Below are positions 1 through 13,400 of a DNA stretch of 64,000 nt, piece after piece. Position 1 is the first letter of the stretch; the number at the start of each line of letters is the position of its first letter. Source of the DNA: Chloromonas sp. AAM2 (lineage: Eukaryota; Chlorophyta; Chlorophyceae; Chlamydomonadales; Chlamydomonadaceae); the NCBI GenBank assembly GCA_004335635.1, contig QAXH01005824.1:124001-188000 (forward strand). The letters run 5' to 3'. Both the position numbers and the translations under genes were made by a program. The notes under the pieces were generated by a model. It ran no database searches. It was not told the origin of the DNA and saw nothing but the letters and a program-made list of their open reading frames with translations.

Positions 1-1
1 C

Positions 2-355
2 AATAGTTGGCCTGGTTTGAACTCAACAGACCACACACTTCTGAATGGCATGAACCAGAATGATCCTAACAGCATGATGGGTGGGAAGAATGGCGTACAG
101 GCGACAGCTGCAGCGCACAATGCTGCTGCTGCAGCACAAAATGCACTACAACAGCAGCACATGGCCTACCAGCAGATGATGCATGCGCAGCTGTTGCAGC
201 AGCAGCTGGCCGCGCAGGCGCAGGTAGCTGCCGGACTGGGCCAGCCCAACCCTTACCTCTCACTGCAGCACCTGGCTGCATATAACCCCTTCAACTACTC
301 TGCGGCAAACCCGTCACTCGCCAACCTGGGCTTCAACCCCTCTGCAGGAAGATGA
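2..355 (+). CDS. 3'-terminal exon of an unidentified Ala/Gln-rich protein (5' part outside the window)
   Basis: The frame is open from base 2 to the TGA at 353-355 and gives about 117 residues. An Asn/Ser/Gly-rich start is followed by alternating Ala and Gln runs (roughly bases 105-235) and a Pro/Asn/Tyr/Phe-containing tail. Low-complexity Q/A tails like this are common in algal RNA-binding proteins and transcription factors, but no folded domain is visible, so no function can be given. The start of the exon lies outside the window or near its first bases. Coding evidence is composition and the long open frame only. Confidence 0.6.
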   Translation, partial: NSWPGLNSTDHTLLNGMNQNDPNSMMGGKNGVQATAAAHNAAAAAQNALQQQHMAYQQMMHAQLLQQQLAAQAQVAAGLGQPNPYLSLQHLAAYNPFNYSAANPSLANLGFNPSAGR

Positions 356-1082
356 GATCAGGTGTGCACAGTTATGCTGATGCATGTTGGCTGCTAACAC
401 AAGGGGGAGCCAGGATTGGAGGAGCAGTGGGTGCCTGAGTGGTCATGAAGGCAGTACAGCATATCAGATGCATTATCAGGAATGGATGATGTCATTTCAT
501 CTTGTAGATTAATTCATAGCTGTTGCCTATCAGTTGCCTGGTTGCTATGACAGCCATCCAACGACCAATCGTGGGCGTGGCAACAAAAGGTGCAGATGCA
601 AGAAAGCATCTACCCGTAATCAGATCAGGCAACAGATGCAACACATGCTAAAAGCAGTGCGGTTGCCAAAATGAACCAGGGTCACATTGAGGTCATAACT
701 AGCCAAATCGACAGGTCACAACGGACGGTCAGTCAGGGTGACATCACCGCATGCGTTGAACTTGGTTCATATCAATTGGCTTCTGGCCTACACATGCATG
801 ATGGCGGCACAGTCCCGTGCTTGTAATCCCATGCTCGTGCGCCACACATGCCAATCATATGTAGGCTGCAGGACTGTTTGGGCTCGCATGCAGCAACACA
901 CAGCAGACCAAAGAATGTATAGATCAGCTCGGCGCTTGTTCAGCAACGTTACTGCACAAGAACTGCAACAATGTGATTGCTAAGCGGCTGCATCTTCCTT
1001 CACTTTCCATGCAGGCATCCTGCAGGCGGCCGCAATTACGCTGGGGTATGCATGAATGCATGCTGTGAAGGCCCGAAAAAGA

Positions 1083-1103
1083 TGTTTGCCAGTTCTGGGA
1101 CAA
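1083..1103 (-). repeat. Dispersed repeat A, copy 1
   Basis: TTTGCCAGTTCTGGGACA word, the reverse complement of TGTCCCAGAACTGGCAAA found at 2461, 39873 and 60618. Near-exact over about 20 bases. Confidence 0.8.
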
Positions 1104-2460
1104 TTTACAGAAACGACACTGGGGACTTGGACTGTGGTACTGCTGAGATGGCGAATATTTCACGCTGCCCACAGTCCATTGTTTTTTTGGGCACATTGCA
1201 CAGCAGGTTGTGCAACACAGCGGAGGAGGCCACCTCAGGGGAGGGGTATGGATATTATTAATATTGAAATATAACTCAGAACCGCTGATGCGATTCACCT
1301 GTCATTGAACTCAGGAGGCGTGTCTTGGCCTCCTGCAGACCATGCGCGCTGGGTGTTTGCATGGCTCGCTCTGACATGTCACGTAACAACATTCGCATCA
1401 CGTGTTCACCGGTTTTTCATTCAACTCGGCGCGGAGCCAGTAAGAGCAGGCTCTGTTTTGGGGCGTTGCATTTCACGTTGCCAATCTGACTTATCATGGG
1501 TGTACGCAATGCCGGCCTTGCCCGTACGACTGCTTGTGGAACTGCAAGGCGGGCGAGGCCTGATATAACAAGCCACCATGCACGACTTTCTCACGACCTC
1601 CATGACTTTCTCACGTTGACTCCATTCACCTGGGACGTCTTGCCCCGACACTGCAAGTGACACAGTTCATGGAGCTAAATGCAATATAACGTGCCAATTT
1701 TGAAGCGCTTGTGGTACACTGTGTGTGTGTGTGTCTATGTGTGAACGAACACTGTTCGGGCCTGCTGTTGCATTTTTTTGCATGGCACTCTCTTCAAGCC
1801 TTTGTAAGAGGTTTGCTCTCGACAGCAACAGGCGATCAAACGCAAGCAGCTGAATCAATTGTGGGCGCATATCTCCATTCATTCCAAGTGCATCCTAAAT
1901 GTTCCAGCCTGAGTTCAAACCTCAAAGTGCATGCCACCATTCAACTTCTTACCTCATATCGGGAGCTCATGCAGCAACGCCCATCATTTGAAAGACACTG
2001 CTCTGGTCGTGCCTTCAAAACAACTACATGCAAGGTAGGTCTGCTGTGTAAAGAGCTGCTGACAATGCTTTGCTAGGCTGGCCCTGCCTGAGATAGCACT
2101 CCGAGTGGTCCAAGTTCACTTCACAGGGGAAAAAGTTCTGGAACAATTCCTGTCAATACCACTGGAACATGTGTTGGTGATGTGTGTTGTAAAGTGTGAT
2201 TGGGTATGTCTGCCAATGGAAGTTCAAACTGCCCCTCGTCCAGTGGTGACTCTTCGGCTGCCTCATTGACCATGGTGACCCGCTTCCTCCCCAAGGAAGC
2301 ATGGCCGAGGTTTACGTAATCCACAAAACATATTTGCCGACATTCTGGCAACCCTCAGAGGTCCCTCCTCGTTCGCGACTCGCCTTTCACCACACCACAT
2401 CTCAGCCGCACACAACCCTAACCAGCACAACTTCACTTCACAATGTCAGATGTCACATAC

Positions 2461-2482
2461 TGTCCCAGAACTGGCAAACTTC
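2461..2482 (+). repeat. Dispersed repeat A, copy 2
   Basis: TGTCCCAGAACTGGCAAACT followed by a T-run (TCTTTTTTTT). The copy at 60618 also runs into TTCTTTTTCC. Confidence 0.8.
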
Positions 2483-3560
2483 TTTTTTTTCTCAGCAAGA
2501 TTGCCTACACTGATTTGCGCCCTGCTCCATGTAGCGAAATAGGCACCATCACAGGCTAGAGTGGCTTCAAGCTTCATGTTCTCTGCTAGCCAACGGTTCT
2601 GACCACGTATAGCCAACCTGATCAAAAGGCAAGGTACACAACGTGAACGGCACACAGGCACTATCGTGTGCTGCACTCAGAAACGGGTGCTATTATGCTG
2701 CAGCCTGGCATGCTAGCAAGAGGACGTGAATTGAAGAAAGGTCAACACAACAGGCCTCTAGTATGTCATACGTATGTCAATCGTGTCTCCCCATCCTGCA
2801 TGTTGCTATCCGGAGCCATGCCATCATGGTGTGGGTGGAGCGGCGGCAGGGGTAGCCGGCAGTCTGGCATGTCCTCCACCCCGCTGGTGCAGTGATGGCT
2901 CAGCTCCTACCGCAGGTGCGACTGTTTGAAGCAAATGCGTCATGTGCCACTCTCTACCGACCATCAGGAATACTGCTTCCTACCTGGCGATCATGAATAC
3001 TGCTCATGGCCGACGGTGATTATGGTAATCTGACGGTGATCTGAAGGTGATGCACTCTCAGCAGCTGCCATGGCAGAAGGGCAAGCATTACTGACATGTT
3101 ATTGCCCCTTACCACAGCGTTGGAAAGAGTCTGCCCACGAAAGCCATGGCAAGACAGACGTAGCGTCCACAGGGCGAGCGGACACATGGAAGCAGCACCA
3201 TCTGCCAGGGTTTTAAAATGGAATTTGTTGAGCTAGTGGTCTGGGTTTGCTGTGCAGTTCAAACACAGACACTTTGTCCCTCAACTCACTGCTGATATGG
3301 CTCCTGCGCATGGTATAGGGTCACGTGAGGAGGGGATGCAGACGTTGTCAGTAGGTACGTGCAAGGCACCTTTACTGACAGTGCCAGGTTGCCCCTTTTT
3401 TGAAGATATGCCACGCATGGTGTGGCCCACCATACAGCAGTTCGGTCACCAAAGTCACACAATAACGCCATTGCGTTTTTGTTGAACGTAACGTGCAACA
3501 GACCATGCACACACGAACACGCGAACACAACCCAGTGCCTGCGTCGGTAGCACCGAAGAG

Positions 3561-6500
3561 ATGGCGTCGGCCATCGCGCAAGGTGGAGGCGCGATGGGTT
3601 CGGATATCAACCTGATACACAAGCTTACCAGTATCAATGATGTGAACAGGCTGCTGCACGAGACACTCGCCAAGGAACGTGCCATTGACTCAGATCTGGA
3701 CAGGCTTCTCAACAAGCGTGCAGAGCTGGAGCGCAGCTTCCTGCTTCTAAATGCACCAACAGTTGAGGTGGGACATTTGAGCGCATGTGCATGGCTGGTC
3801 TTGAATGCATTGCGCTTCTGTAAGCTTCTGTCTATTCGCTGCATTCTCAGCTAGAGATGTTGGACTCGTTGCACCAGACTGCTGCCACTGCGTGCAGATG
3901 CTCGAGCTGGTCCATGCAGACTGCGAGCAGCTTCTTGGCAGTGCCAGTAGCACTGCTGAGCTAGCCACGCACATCAGCAGCAAGGTGGGAGCTGCATGCC
4001 CTCAGGCTTGTGGCCCACGCACTGCAAGGAGCACCTTGCAAGCACAGTCAGCAAGCAGGCACTTGCTGAGAATGCAGCCAGGCGGCCATCATGCAGTGCT
4101 TTAGCTTGTGGTCGTCGCCAAGGAGTAGCTTCGTAGCCTGCTTGAACCCAACCTGTCGAGGTGACAGGCGGGCCTGAGACAGGCTGCCTGCAGGTCTGCT
4201 GACTGTGTGATTGGTGTGACGCTGTTTGCACAGGTGCGATGTCTTGACACTGCCCAGACAGCCGTTACGTCAGTGCTGTCCAAAATCAGTCTCATCTTGG
4301 ACTGTTCAACAGCCATCAGTGGAGTCAAGACAGCCATGGAGGCAGAGGTGAGGCTGGATATAAAGCTAGTTTTGCAGGGGCAAGTATTGCTGTTGCAGGC
4401 TGGGGCGGCAGTGGTCATGAGCATGGCTCTCTGCTGACATGCATATGGGAGGCACGCCAGTGGACCAGCAGCTCTGTGCATGCCTTGTTGCTTTCACTTT
4501 GGTAGCTATACAATCGTCGTACAACCGTTGTATGGTGCAACCGGAACTTCAGGCCAGGTGTTGCAACCAGTGCCATGGAGTAGTGATGCAAGCAAGCGAG
4601 CAAGCGTGATGCAAGCATCCAAGAAAGAGAAATCTACGTCCTCAAATTCAGAGGACTATCTTCACATGTGTACATACCCTTCTTGAGGCACGTTTTGGGC
4701 AAATTTTGGGTGGTGATGGTCATTATACATACGTACCTTCTCTTCAACCCCATCATCGTTCCATCATCATTCCCATCATCGCCCTGCACTGGCTCATCCC
4801 CATCCTCCCCATGATCAAGCTGGTCCGGCCATGCAGCTCACCCATGAGACCCTTGAAATAGCCCTGCAAGCTTATGCAGATGCTTCCAGCAGCATACACC
4901 TGCTGTGTGTTCGAGATTTGGGCTTGGTCGGGCTGATGGGGGCTTTGGTGCCCCTTGCCAGGGCGGGGAGGCAGCTTACGCTGAGAGGCATATTGCCATG
5001 CTGTACTTGATGGCAGTTGCGCTCTCGGCGCAGCTCTGTTGATCTGTGGTTCTTCCTGCAATTACTTGTTTGTACCCGAATGGCCCACCACAAGTCAATT
5101 GCACTGTTGTTGCAAGGACTGTTGTTGCGGTTGACGCAGTTGATCGCCTGGGCACATGTCTTTCATAACACCAGACTTGCACCCACCTGGCATGATTTGT
5201 TTTGTGTGTTACCGTTTTTAAATTAAAACAATATGGTATGCAGCTAGGAAATGGCTAGCAAATGCACTCATTTTTGCCTCTACGCGCAGCTCGTGCGATA
5301 TTGTGTTGTATGTGTCTATGTTGCCTCTGCGTGCAGCCATATGGAATGATCTGTTTTGAATGGATTAGTTTGTTACGATTGCCAGGCTGCAGCAACTTGG
5401 TATGCAGCTAGGAATAAAAGCGTGACATCCCTGTCGTGGGACTGTGTGCACAGGATTACGAGGTTGCTGCCCGCCACATCGCCACATTCACGGAGCTGGA
5501 CGCGCGGTTGACGGCCCACGGCGGGCGGGCGTCCGCTGATGGTGGCGGCAGCGTGGGCTTGGCGGGGGATCTGAGTGCGGACGCGGGCCAGGCGGAGAGC
5601 CAACGCGCCATTCTCATTGAGGCTCAGCGCAAGCTGGAGGCAGTGGTCAACCGACAGTTTGACGATGCGGTGTCCCGTCGGGATATGGCTGCAGCGCTGC
5701 GCTTCGCGGCACTTTATAAACCGCTAAGCAAGCAGGTGCGGAGCATTTATACGAGATATGAATAAGCGTGAGACCTCTTTCGAAAGAGACGGGCTTTTGG
5801 AAGCGGGGTTGTTAGACACATGTGAGGTGGGGTCACTGACGAAATCGCAGTGCCGCTGTCGCATGGCCGGCAGGCGCCATTTGTGCTCAGTCGCCAGTTG
5901 TGCCGAGCAGGCTCAGTTGTATGCGTTTTTGCCTTCGGTGATGCGTGTCTTGGTCTCAGAAATCTCGTCATGCGTGTCGTACAGATAGAGGTTGGCTCAA
6001 CATCTGTATCGTCAGACAAGTCGAACAGAAGATGTGTAGGCCCCCACCAGGCCTCCTTACCATCAACATGTGCAGGCTGAGGGTCTCAAGCGTTTCACTG
6101 AGTTCGTGCAGCTGGTGGTGGGCTCACAGGTGCGAGTTCGTGCAGGGGAAGCAACCCAACAAGGCAGGCGCTGTTAGCTGTGCTAAGATGAGATTGGGCT
6201 GAGTTGTGTCAAGTCAAGATGGGTTCCGGCTCGGTGATTTTTTGGTGGCATTGCTTCCTTGTGGTTCATTATTTCCTTGACAAGCTCGGTTTTGAAACCT
6301 TGCTGGTTTACAGGTGTTGTTCTGCACACTTCCAGCCACTGATGTCGAAGCGAAGGTTTGGGTGGGACCTGCTGAAATGCAAATTTTCAGGCAACAAGCC
6401 AGCTGTGTTGCTCAGCCAGCCCAGCTTGTGGATTAATGCTAAACAGAGCCAAATCATGTACACATAGCAGCAGGCCTGCATGGATACCAACATCACAGTG

Positions 6501-8247
6501 GATGTCTAACTACCTCTCTCTCACACCCACACACCCACACCCACCCACACACACATGCGCATACACACGCGCATGGACATTGCAGGACACTGCAGGAGTG
6601 CGGGCGGACAGTGCATGCATCCAAGTCTCATGCTGGCAAGGAAGGAAACCACATGTGCTTGGCTTGCAGGTCCGCGCTCATGTAGCCAGCATCTGTGAGC
6701 AGGCAGACGCAGGCAAGAAGGTTGACTGGTCTGTGGCGCTGTCGCTCATATTCAAGGTCGGTTACGAATGGCCATGTCTTTTGTGAATGCCTCTGCACAG
6801 TGGTTCCTTTCATTTCATCATCAGCCACTGGCTTTGAAGTCTAGATGGTCAATGTCATGCCTCAGGTCTGTGCGAGCGTTGCAGTTGCTCCATACTGTGA
6901 TGTCTGATGGTGTGCAGGAAATCGCCCTAGCCCTGGACACGCATGAGAAGTTTGTGCGAGATACTTTTGGTGCATCAGCGGTGCTGGACCTCGTATCTGC
7001 GCTACAGGTTGGTGGCCTGCCTTGCGACAACACAGCCGACTTAGCAGCCTGACTCGAAAACCTGATGGCAGACAGCTAACAGCCCATTCAGCAGTTCTGA
7101 TTTCTGTGTCTGGTGCATGGCCTGGACTGAAATCTTGACTGAAGCAGACGGGAATTGCTGGCATGGTAGACAGATTTTACAGCACTCGTCAGTTCTGCGA
7201 TCTGTGCTTGGTGCTGTGATCCGTATCACCTCTGAATGCATTGCTGAACATGCCCGCATGAGCGCGGCAGCAGTGCCAATGGTCTGCCATGTCCATTCTG
7301 GATTGCAGAATATGTGTAACCACAGCCCTCACGCTGCCCGATGTGTTTCATTGCTGAGATGCAACAACAAGGAGCAGCAGTGCTCGCGCCGTGGTTATAG
7401 CTGTAACTTTGCTCAACCTGCTGCTGTGTGTTGGTGTGGTGTGGTTTCAGTCTGAGTGCGATGTGTCCGGTGGGCGTGCCATCGCTCGCTTTATGGAGGC
7501 GCGGCGCGTGGCATCGCTTGTGCGCGAGGCAAGCAGCCGCAGAGGCAAGAGTAAGTCACCGGCAGGCCATCAGCACTCAAGCCCGCAGGGCAATAGCGTG
7601 CAGGGGATGCAGGGAATGCAGGCATGCAGCACATGCAACAAACTGTGAGGCGGGGCACGGCGCGTCTTGTTGCAGTTCGAGTTTCAGCCAACTTGCAAGC
7701 CTGTCAAGGTGCTCGCTTTCTCCGTGTGACCCACCATCTGTGACGCTGCAGCCAAGTGCCATGTCAAGGGCTGCTCTCTCCATTCCCATTGCAAACTCCA
7801 ACAATCACACAAAAAATGCACTCGCTCCTCTAGTGTGTGATCACCATCCTGCTCAAGGTCTTCAACTTCAGCAGCCTGGCGCCTTGCAAATGCCCTGTTG
7901 GGAAATCACTGGTACGGACATGCATTCTACTTGCGGGACGACGACCTTGGTTCTGCATGTTTGCTGGTGTTGCGCAGGCATTGCGGGCGGGCCGGGGGCG
8001 GGCGGGGCCGCGGGGCCGGCGGNNNNNNNNNNNNNNNNNNNNNNNNNNNNNNNNNNNNNNNNNNTGTGCCGAGTAACCGAGGAGTACAACCAGGTGCAAG
8101 ACGAGCGGCTATGGACTGTTTGGAGGGTCTGGAGTCTACGCCCACACAGCTATACACATGTTCTACAGCATGCATGTCCAACATGCTGATCAGTTAGTAT
8201 GTCATCGTGCTATTGATGTCGTTTGAAGTCCCACAACGTCCACCCTG

Positions 8248-8284
<37 letters not shown>

Positions 8285-10381
8285 CTCATGAACTTGATGT
8301 TCATGCTCAGACTTTGTTAGCGTCCTATATTCATGACCTTGGAGTTCTCGCAGCGTCCACCCTGTCAACAGAGCATCCGGGCCTGGTGGCTTCGGCACTG
8401 TAACATGCGAGTATGCCATGTGTGTGTGGCATCATCAGCCAACTATGAATGAGCATCCAAGGTTTCGCTGCAGGCAGGATTGTGGCATGATATTCATCCA
8501 GCTCTGTCATCGTCCTCAGCATGGCACCGCAACTGCCTTATGTGTGTTTTGCATGCAGTTCATGCTGGGGCGCATGCGCTCGGCAGCTGGCGGTGCGCTC
8601 ACCTCCAGCCGGGAAACAAGCTTTAGGTGCGGCACTGTTCCACTTGTGGTACGATGTGAACACACACACACACACACACCGTGCACGGGGCACAGGCGGG
8701 CTGATCGCAGGTGAATTGTACACACTCAGGCGCCACATCTTTGCCCGGACAGACAAGCTGGTCAGCGGCTCAGTTCCGAGCAGTCAAGTACCATCCCGTT
8801 GAGTATTGCATTGTTGGCCCCTGGTTTTAGAATGGGACCAAGGGCGGATTTCCCCATCTGTTTTCGCATGTTCGGTTGCGGTTTGAGTTGCGTGTGAGCA
8901 GTGAGCAGAGGTTGGTGCTTGTTGCTTGACAGGTCGGGTGCACTGAACGTTGGAGTCAGAGAGCTGCTGGGCCACTACATGTCCCTAGAGGAAATGTACA
9001 TGTACGAAACAGCCAGCATGGCAATACGAATAGACGAGGTGCGTGTGCCAGCATATGACATTCGCAGCTTCACTGGCCAACTGCAGATGTGTGCATATGG
9101 CTGCTCACATGCTCTCTCAAGCACGTGTTGTGCGCTACGTTGTGTGAGTTGCCTGTCTAACGCTGCTGGTAAGTGAGTGAGTGTCTTTTACATCTGTATC
9201 GTCCGACAAGTCGAACGGAAGATGGCTGCAGCTCCGTGTACAGCATCATCATACTCGCATTGCAAAGGACTGCGTGGCAAGGCACAGCAATGGGCCTTGA
9301 GGCGCATGCCTCATCAGACATTATCACCAACACGCTAGTTCACTTCAAGTCTGCAAACCCTCGTAATCAGCTGGATTTGGACCCAGGTCTGTCACCTTGC
9401 GGTTCCAGAAGCCCATGGTGAGTGGTTCTGCGTGCAGGTGAGCGCTGGCAGCCTGACCAGCTCCATGGTGGACGATGTGTTCTTCATTTTGCGCAAGTGT
9501 GGCACCCGGGTGCTGGCGTCGGGCAGCGTGCAGGTGGGGGAGGGGCACGAACAGATCACAGCAGTGCGCACATGGCATTCTTGTCATACCTGTCTGTGTG
9601 TGCCTCAGCATGGGTATTTGTGTGAGGGACTGGCGCTGGAGGGCGGCTTGCCCCTGCTTGAAGGTACCACTTGCCAGCAAGCTGCGCCCATGTGCAGCCC
9701 AAAGATGAACCAACTAGCATGCTTCCTGTGACGAGTGCATCCCAGCATTGTGCGCCTGCATGTGCCTCTGCTGTCTACGGGACGCATCGCTTGGTGCCGA
9801 TCAGGACCTATCGCACAATCCTGTCATTTGGAAAGCACAGCAAAATGGAGTGTAAAGTAAGAAATTCGAACACCTGATGGGCCATACAGATTGACAAGCG
9901 GGCGAGCCAGAGGCGTGCGTGTGTGCACGGGTGTCACAGGTCATGTGTGCGCTGCTTATGGAGCTCAACAACGTGGCAGCAAACCAGCTGCGGAATGCGC
10001 TGGCACAGCGTCTGGCGCCCGGGCCCGGCCGGCTGCTGGGGGCAGCTCCAGCGGAAGGTATGTGTGCAACAGCAACTGACTAGATGCAAGCTTTTCTTAC
10101 CATTGATCAAGTAGCCAAGTAGGCTGCTGCGGGGCGACATGACCCCTTGAACTCTTGCCCGGCTTTGTTGTAGCGTGCAGACGGTCCTACAGGCCCAGCA
10201 CAGAGGCCCGGTACTGTGACCAGCGTGCACACTGCCATTTGTTTGGTCAGCCACCAAATTTGGTCAGCCACCGAGCTGATGTGCATGTTTTGCTGGTGCA
10301 GTGGTGCAATCAACAGTTGTGCTGCTTGTTTTCCTTCCGCCCTTGCCCATGCTGAGCAGTCCTCCCCGGACTGAAGGCCAT

Positions 10382-10423
<42 letters not shown>

Positions 10424-13400
10424 TGATGCTCACTCCCAGCTCCATCCAGGTCAGGTTTCGTCACGCTGTGTGCCCACGATAAGACCTCCCTCAGTCACCA
10501 ACTCAGCGACAAGACCTGCCCTGTGTGCCTCTGCTGCTGCGCTGCAGGCGCTGAGCCCAGTAGTGCCGGGGACCTTGACCTGACCTCTCTGCCTGCGGGG
10601 GCAGCGGACTACGCAGTGGCGCTAAACAACAGCGATGTGGCGGCGGACTACATGGTCAAACTCAAGGTAAAGATCAACGCTGATACCACTGAGATTCCTT
10701 GACAGGTCTGTTTGCACAACCTATGTGAGCACAACACTGGCAATGACCGCTCTGGTCCCAGAGGACCCTGGAAAGGTTTGCTTGCACAACACTGCATCAG
10801 GACATGTTGAAGCAATCTTGCCTCCTTTCTGCTGAAAGTCAGTCATCAACCAGTGAGTGCTGAACCACAACACGACGACTGTCATCAGTGCTATGCCGAG
10901 CGTAGCACTGCCACACATCGCCTGCGCCTTCACCATCCTGATTCCACCGCGCAAGCTCCATGTTGCTCCGCCTTCACTCCTGGCTGGCACTGATTCACTG
11001 GGGCACAGCTGCTGTTGCTCTTATTTGAGATTGGCACAGGCTGAGTTGGACGGGTACCTCGGAGACGTGTTTCCCGGCAACCCCACCGCCACGGCGGAGC
11101 GCGAGCGGGTGCGGGGAGTGCTGCTGGAACTGCAGCGCACGGCAGGTACAAATGGCTGGTGTAGGTTGGAGAAGTGTGCGACATAGGTTCATGCAGCACA
11201 CGGCAGGTCTGAGGGAGAAGGGGTGGCAACGGGAGCACTTGCAGACCCGTGTAAAAGAGGGTTGAGGCTCCCGCAGCAGCCTGAAATACAAATGCGAATA
11301 GCTTGTGAGGCAACGGTTTCAAGGCAGTGTAGATTTGAAGATGGCAGGGCCTGTACCACACTTGCCGTCTGTAGTTGATAGGTAGCATGGCAGGTGGGGG
11401 GCCTGCGTCTGAGCTGGTCGGTGGGTTGAGGGGGAGGAAGGGTTTCTTTTGCAGGCAGGAGTCGTCGCACCACGCATAAGACTCGGCAGTTCATCCTTCC
11501 CAGTTGAAGCAAAGCATCCTGGGAGGGGGGGGGGTGGCGAGGGGAGCACTCAAAGATGATGTGTAAAAGGGTAGGGCTAGGGTGGCCTGGCAGGGTTGGG
11601 GCCGGTGCAGCCAGAGCGGGGCTAAGTAGTTGCAAGATGTTGCAGAGATGGGCACCATGCGTAGCGTAATCAGAGCTACAGTCCAGCGAGCCAAATGCAG
11701 CGGTCGGTCACCATCCCGCCCCGTCTGTTGCTTTGTTCGCCTGATTCTCCATGTGCTTTGTTCCTAGGGTTTCAGCAGCACAGTAGCGTGTTGTGACGTG
11801 CTGCGCCCTGCGCCGGTCAGCCCCCCCCCCTTGTTCCAGTGCGTGCTCCTGCACACGCACTGTCACATGCATTGGTAACCAATGGTCAGCATTGATTTCA
11901 TCATCCGTGTGACATCACACAATCGCATGGCGGTGTCAACTTATGATATTACGCAACATCGCTGCTGGGCATGTTTTCAAAGCGCCACAAATGCGTGTTG
12001 TGTCACCGTGTTGTTCAGTGGACCTGCGACAGTCCAGCAGCCGGGCGGTGGAGCAGCTGGCGGAGGGGGTCATGCTCAGGCTGAAGCCCGCCCTGGACGA
12101 GCTGGCAGGGGTGGGTGGCAGCACGTGTTTGACGCAGCAGTGGTATTGCTTTTGCTAGCACAGCCTGCTCAGCAAGCATATGGTTGGGAAGCGACAACTG
12201 TAAGCAAGCACATTGTGGCCTGTATTGGATTACAGAATGCATGGGTTACCTAAGTGTGTTTAGGAGGCAACACTCGGAAGGAAGCCACTTCAACTCGACG
12301 GGATTGTCAACAATGGCTTCTGGGCCTGGCCCAGCCTTATATGGTCACAGCCTTACATACACAGGTGTATACTAACTAACAGAATGCATGGAGATACACA
12401 AATACACCGCAAGCGGTAGAATTACACAACCCATGTGATGATTACCAAATGCACACTAAACCAATCGTTATGAAAGCAGCTGGTGCCAGTGGTCGTGAAC
12501 AATTTAACACGTGATCTGAAGCCCGTGTGTGGTGCAGGCTAGCTACAGCCTGGGTGAGGCTGAGTACGGCGCATTGGACAGCGTGGCGGGTGGGGCCGCT
12601 TGGCGCTGGGCCTCAAGGCGGGCCTGGTCTGGATGCAGCCGCTGCTCACCACCGCCAACTACGAGGTGAGACAAGGCACACACTTATCAGACGGTACAGA
12701 TGGTACAAGGACACTCACTCACTCACTCACACTAGTGTGAATCTTGAGCTTCTTGTGATGGAGGACACCCGAGCAAAATGTGCACATGCATGATGTCATG
12801 GCGCACGTCGATGGAGGTTGGATGGATTTGCTTCGCTTTGCGCAAGATGTCTTGGTGTCAAACTTCATCCAGGCACGGGTCCGCGAAATGATGGTAGAGT
12901 CCGCCCCTATGTTTGGCGTGACATCCGGCTTTATTCCACAAAAGCCCAGTTGGTGGTCTCCAGACAGTGCTGCAGCAGCCATGTGGTCGCACATGCAGGC
13001 ACGCTGGTAAGTCGTTGCTTCTGATGGTTGCTCACAGCACGAGGCTCCTGCTGCTGTGCCTCGCAGGACTGTGTAAGCGCAGTGCTGGACAAGGTGCTGT
13101 CGCGTGTTGAGGCGCTGGTGGCGCGCAAGAGCTTCACGCAGCTGGGTGGGCTCGTGCTGGAGCGCGACCTGCGCATGCTGGTGAGCAGACACTGGGGGAG
13201 GAAGGGGGGAGGCGTCCATGCAATAACACACTGGGGGTGGGCGTGGTTTGAGCATGGAAGCACACATGCAAGAAGGCACTGGACAAAGTTCTGGTATTCC
13301 CAGCCATGATGACAAACTGGTGAGGTGACAATCAGCAGTCAACTGCACCGTATGATCATCAGTCAACTGCACCGTATGATCAAAACACCTGGCTTGGTAT

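Larger units (their letters stand above)
356..3560. other. Intergenic region with dispersed repeats, no supported gene
   Basis: About 3.2 kb between the partial gene and COG4. The open frames here are short, lack splice partners and show no recognisable protein. It contains two oppositely oriented copies of dispersed repeat A (1083-1103 and 2461-2482) and a diverged stretch at about 2121-2215 that, reverse-complemented, resembles the DNA just upstream of the repeat A copy near 60618. A short GT run lies near 1718-1740. Confidence 0.6.
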
